Made by a program: the position numbers and the translations under genes
Notes under the pieces: model-generated
What the model was told of the DNA's origin: nothing
Seen by the model: the letters and a program-made list of their open reading frames with translations, nothing else
Databases searched by the model: none
Shown here: in pieces, positions 14,374-16,980 of the stretch
Position numbering within the stretch: the stretch's first letter is position 1
Layout of the letters: each line of letters begins with the position of its first letter
Assembly (NCBI GenBank): GCA_030151865.1
Contig: JASLCK010000119.1
Coordinates: 1 to 16,980, forward strand
Direction of reading: 5' to 3'
Length of the DNA: 16,980 nucleotides
From: Rhodospirillaceae bacterium
GTDB taxonomy: Bacteria; Pseudomonadota; Alphaproteobacteria; Rhodospirillales; Magnetospirillaceae

Positions 14374-15747
14374 TTACTGCCTCGCCCCGAAGTCGAAGGC
14401 GTGGCGCAAGTCGCCCGCCTTGGCGTCGCGCTCGGTCAGCGGGGCCAACTGCCAGCGGGTTTCGATCAGTTTCAGGATTGACGTGGTGTCATAAACGGTG
14501 TGATCCACATAGCCCTTGCGGGCGAAGGGCGAGATCACCAGCGTCGGGATACGGGTGCTTGGACCCCAGCGGTTGCCCTTGGGCGGGGCGACGTGATCCC
14601 AAAAACCGCCGTTTTCATCATAGGTGACGATGATGGCGGTGTTCTTCCACAAGGGGCTTTGTTCCAGCTTGCCGATGATATCGGCAGCCTTCAGGTCGGC
14701 ATTGCGGACATTGGCATAACCGGGATGCTGGTTTTCGATGCCCAGCGGTTTGAAGAAGGTGACGGCAGGCAGGCTGCCCTTGGCGATGTCGGCGTAAAGG
14801 TCGGTCTCGTCCTTCAGGTGCTGCGCCCGTTCGGCGGTGCCGTCGCCGTATTTGGCGAAATAGGCAAAGGGCTGGTGATGATATTGGAAGGTTGGGTCGG
14901 GCTTGCCCGCCACCGCATCGTTCCAGCCGCCCGAATACCAGACCCAGCTGACGTTCTTTTCCGACAGGCGGTCGCCAATGGTCGGGATGGTCAGCGGCGG
15001 CAGCAGCTTGGTCTTGTCGGTAATACTGGCCGGGTGGGGGGTAAAGCTGGTGTGGATGGTGTTGACCGCGTAACCGTCCGGGGTCACCGCGCCGTCTTTG
15101 ACCAGATTGCCCGCATCATCGAGCTTGGCCACCAGGGAATCCGGGGCGGCGCCGTCATATTTCGGGGCACAGGCGCAAACCAGCATCATGTGGTTCAGGA
15201 ACGATCCGCCGAACGCGCCTTGGAAGAAACGGTCGGTCAGGGTGTACTTCTTGGCGTAAGCCCACATTTTGGTGTCGCGGGTGTCGTAATAGCCCATCAC
15301 CAAGCCAGCCGCATCGGAATAGGCGGCGTATTTTTCGTTCTTGCCGCCGTTGATCTGGGCCTGGTTCTGATAGAAGCGGTGCACCAGATCGCCGGTCTTG
15401 TCCTGCTGCGGCACATATTGGTCGATCAGGAACGGCGCGTTGATCATATGGGCGGGAAAGCGTTCATCAATGCGAGGCGGCTTTTCCTCGGTGTCGATAA
15501 CCGGCGGAAGTTCGGCATAGACCTGTCCGTTCTTATCCACCTGCGCCAGCCATTTGGACTTACCCAACAGGCCATCGGCGCCGGGGAACAAGGCGTACAT
15601 ATTGTCGAAGCTGCGGTTTTCCAAATAGATCACGACGATGTGATCGATCTGGTTCAATCCCTTGGCGGGAGCGGAGGCGGCGACGGCAGGAACCGTCAAT
15701 CCAGCCAGCAGGGCGGCAGAGGCCGCCAGCCCGAATGAAAAGCGCAT
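14374..15747 (-). CDS. Exported acid phosphatase/phospholipase C-type phosphoesterase (AcpA-like)
   Basis: The product has 457 residues and belongs to the phosphoesterase family that includes AcpA acid phosphatases and non-haemolytic phospholipase C. A signal peptide (MRFSFGLAASAALLAGLTVPAVA) predicts periplasmic or secreted location. IVVIYLENRSFDNMYALFPG (37-56) carries the Glu-Asn-Arg-Ser-Phe-Asp active-site segment. TYDENGGFWDHVAPP near the C-terminus carries the metal-binding Asp-Glu-Asn and Asp-His. AFGGSFLNHM and RIPTLVISPFARKGYVDH are further family motifs. The ATG at 15747 is chosen because the signal peptide starts there; the open frame runs 23 codons further. The substrate (phosphomonoester or phospholipid) cannot be read from sequence. 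It appears to be a single-gene unit after rnhA with a 116-base gap. Confidence 0.92.
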   Translation of the reverse strand: MRFSFGLAASAALLAGLTVPAVAASAPAKGLNQIDHIVVIYLENRSFDNMYALFPGADGLLGKSKWLAQVDKNGQVYAELPPVIDTEEKPPRIDERFPAHMINAPFLIDQYVPQQDKTGDLVHRFYQNQAQINGGKNEKYAAYSDAAGLVMGYYDTRDTKMWAYAKKYTLTDRFFQGAFGGSFLNHMMLVCACAPKYDGAAPDSLVAKLDDAGNLVKDGAVTPDGYAVNTIHTSFTPHPASITDKTKLLPPLTIPTIGDRLSEKNVSWVWYSGGWNDAVAGKPDPTFQYHHQPFAYFAKYGDGTAERAQHLKDETDLYADIAKGSLPAVTFFKPLGIENQHPGYANVRNADLKAADIIGKLEQSPLWKNTAIIVTYDENGGFWDHVAPPKGNRWGPSTRIPTLVISPFARKGYVDHTVYDTTSILKLIETRWQLAPLTERDAKAGDLRHAFDFGARQ

Positions 15748-15863
15748 AAGTTCAATCCATGTCGTTGGGGGGAACAACAAGGGTCGAATTGTCGTCATCG
15801 CCGCGCGGAAATCCAATGACAGCTTAGGGAAATCAACGTTCGGCGATGTCGGGTCGCGTTGTC

Positions 15864-16349
15864 TCAGACCTTGGCTTCCTGCAATCCCTGGCGGGCCAGG
15901 GCGTCGGCGCGCTCGTTCTCGGGGTGACCGTTATGGCCACGCACCCAATGCCATTTGATCTTGTGGCGGGCGGCGGCTTCGTCCAATTGCCGCCACAGGT
16001 CTTCGTTCTTGACCGGCTTTTTGTCGGCGGTTTTCCAGCCGCGCGACTTCCAGCCGCGCACCCATTCGGTGATGCCCTTTTGGACATACTGGCTGTCGGT
16101 ATAAAGATCGATCTCGCACGGGCGCTTCAATGTGGCCAGGGCTTGGATCACCGCCATCATTTCCATGCGGTTGTTGGTGGTGCCGGGTTCGCCCCCGCAC
16201 AGTTCCTTTTCCACGCCCTTGAAACGCAGGATCGCCCCCCAGCCGCCAGGGCCGGGATTGCCCGAACAGGCCCCATCGGTGAAAATTTCCAGCCGGGCGG
16301 GGACCGCCGGGGACGGGGCCGCAGTGGAAGCCGCTTGATCCTCGCTCAT
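15864..16349 (-). CDS. rnhA: Ribonuclease HI
   Basis: The product has 161 residues. It cleaves the RNA strand of RNA-DNA hybrids in replication and R-loop removal. All four catalytic acidic residues are present: Asp25 in IFTDGACSGNPGPGGWGA, Glu63 in NNRMEMMAVIQAL, Asp85 in LYTDSQYV, and Asp149 in ENERADALA. His139 in WHWVRGHNGH is also there, and the basic protrusion (VRGWKSRGWKTADKKPVKN) is of the E. coli type. About 17 extra N-terminal residues, rich in Ala and Pro, precede the fold. The start at 16349 overlaps the thrB stop as ATGA, so the two are coupled. The thrB-rnhA pairing is common in alphaproteobacteria. Confidence 0.96.
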   Translation of the reverse strand: MSEDQAASTAAPSPAVPARLEIFTDGACSGNPGPGGWGAILRFKGVEKELCGGEPGTTNNRMEMMAVIQALATLKRPCEIDLYTDSQYVQKGITEWVRGWKSRGWKTADKKPVKNEDLWRQLDEAAARHKIKWHWVRGHNGHPENERADALARQGLQEAKV

Positions 16350-16980
16350 GCTTCGGCTGCCACGACGGGTTCCAGGCCGTAATCGCCGGGGCCGGACACC
16401 TGGGAATGGAAGCGCAGCTTCTGTTCGTATTCCAGCGGGTCCTTGCGTTTGACGAAGGCGCCTGCCGGGGTGTTCAGCCAGTCGTAAAGGCGGGTCAGCA
16501 AAAAGCGCATGGCCGCGCCGCGCGCCAGGATCGGCAGGGCGTTGAATTCGGCCTCGCTCAACGGGCGGATCTGTTGATAGCCCGCCAGCATCAGGCGTGC
16601 CTTGGTGGCGTTGAACGCGCCATCGGGCTCAAAGCACCAGGCGTTCAGGCAGATGGCGATGTCATAGGCCAGGAAGTCGGTGCAGGCGAAATAGAAATCG
16701 ATCAGGCCCGACACCTGTTCGCCCTTATAGAACACATTGTCGGGAAAAAGATCGGCATGGATGATGCCGCTGGGCAGATCGGTTGGCCAATGGGCGTCCA
16801 GCCAGTCCAGTTCGGCGTGAAGTTGGGCCGACAGGCCGGGTTTGACCTCGTCGGCGCGGTGCGCTTCCAGCTCAAACAGCGGACGCCAAGCTTTCAGCCC
16901 TAAGCTGTTGGGACGGGTCTTGGCGAAGCTTAAGCCCTTCAGGTGCATTTCCGCCATGGCCGGTCCCAGGGCGGCGCAGT
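16346..16980 (-). CDS. thrB: Homoserine kinase, choline-kinase-like type (5' partial)
   Basis: About 211 residues are visible; the frame stays open to the right edge, so the N-terminal lobe is missing. This type phosphorylates homoserine in threonine synthesis and has the protein-kinase-like (APH/choline kinase) fold rather than the GHMP fold. Motifs seen are the AEMHLKG helix (just after an ALGPA stretch), the catalytic loop GIIHADLFPDNVFY (His-x-Asp with Asn five residues on), and the metal-binding GLIDFYFACTDFLAYDIAI. The C-terminal RFLLTRLYDWLNTP and KDPLEYEQKLRFH are typical of alphaproteobacterial ThrB. It is followed by rnhA with an ATGA overlap. Confidence 0.94.
   Translation of the reverse strand, partial: CAALGPAMAEMHLKGLSFAKTRPNSLGLKAWRPLFELEAHRADEVKPGLSAQLHAELDWLDAHWPTDLPSGIIHADLFPDNVFYKGEQVSGLIDFYFACTDFLAYDIAICLNAWCFEPDGAFNATKARLMLAGYQQIRPLSEAEFNALPILARGAAMRFLLTRLYDWLNTPAGAFVKRKDPLEYEQKLRFHSQVSGPGDYGLEPVVAAEA

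Noticed and set aside
14500..15738. Plus-strand open frame of 412 codons
   Set aside because: It is antisense to the AcpA-like phosphoesterase.
15816..15822. CTGTCAT on the minus strand upstream of the phosphoesterase, as a Pho box
   Set aside because: Only one half-site is present; neither neighbouring 11-base position repeats it well enough to call a PhoB site.

Overview
The window is GC-rich, densely coded bacterial DNA. It looks like an alphaproteobacterium, most likely Rhodospirillales (Magnetospirillum-like). The basis is the GyrB C-terminus ending in an ALKVANLDV-type tail, the thrB-rnhA pair with an ATGA overlap, an intracellular PHB depolymerase, and a cobalamin operon. The genus is inference; no RNA gene is present to fix it.

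Layout. (1) 1-1144 (+): the 3' part of gyrB. The reading frame enters as the C-terminal end of an intein, which ends at base 232, immediately before the catalytic TDADVDG motif. (2) 1177-3007: a terminator, an unknown membrane protein (+), a bidirectional terminator, a small lipoprotein (-), and a small secreted protein with GMQGQ repeats (+) behind a hairpin-rich leader. (3) 3008-4717 (+): a stand-alone TobZ/NodU-type carbamoyltransferase. (4) 4718-4942: no gene, but seven perfect short hairpins in about 210 bases. (5) 4943-6599 (-): phaZ followed by an overlapping ycgN-like gene. The upstream gap (6600-6869) holds a palindrome that resembles a PhaR site. (6) 6870-13255 (-): an apparent seven-gene operon, in transcription order: DUF429-like/truncated methylase fusion, short cbiG/cobE-like gene, cobM, cobA, a TauE/SafE (DsbD_2-like) membrane protein, a SCO1/SenC copper chaperone, and cobB. 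cobD (+) diverges from its head at 13312. (7) 14336-14363: a strong hairpin between convergent genes, then an exported AcpA/phospholipase C-type phosphoesterase (-), rnhA (-) and the 3' end of thrB (-).

How the genes work together. cobA, cobM, the cbiG/cobE-like gene, cobB and cobD are steps of corrinoid ring synthesis. The two copper/cytochrome-oxidase-type genes sit between cobA and cobB with spacers of 24 bases or fewer, so they are probably co-transcribed with them. phaZ mobilises stored polyhydroxybutyrate. The most unusual items are the gyrB intein, the fusion protein heading the cobalamin operon, the hairpin cluster at 4731-4942, and the copper module inside the B12 operon.
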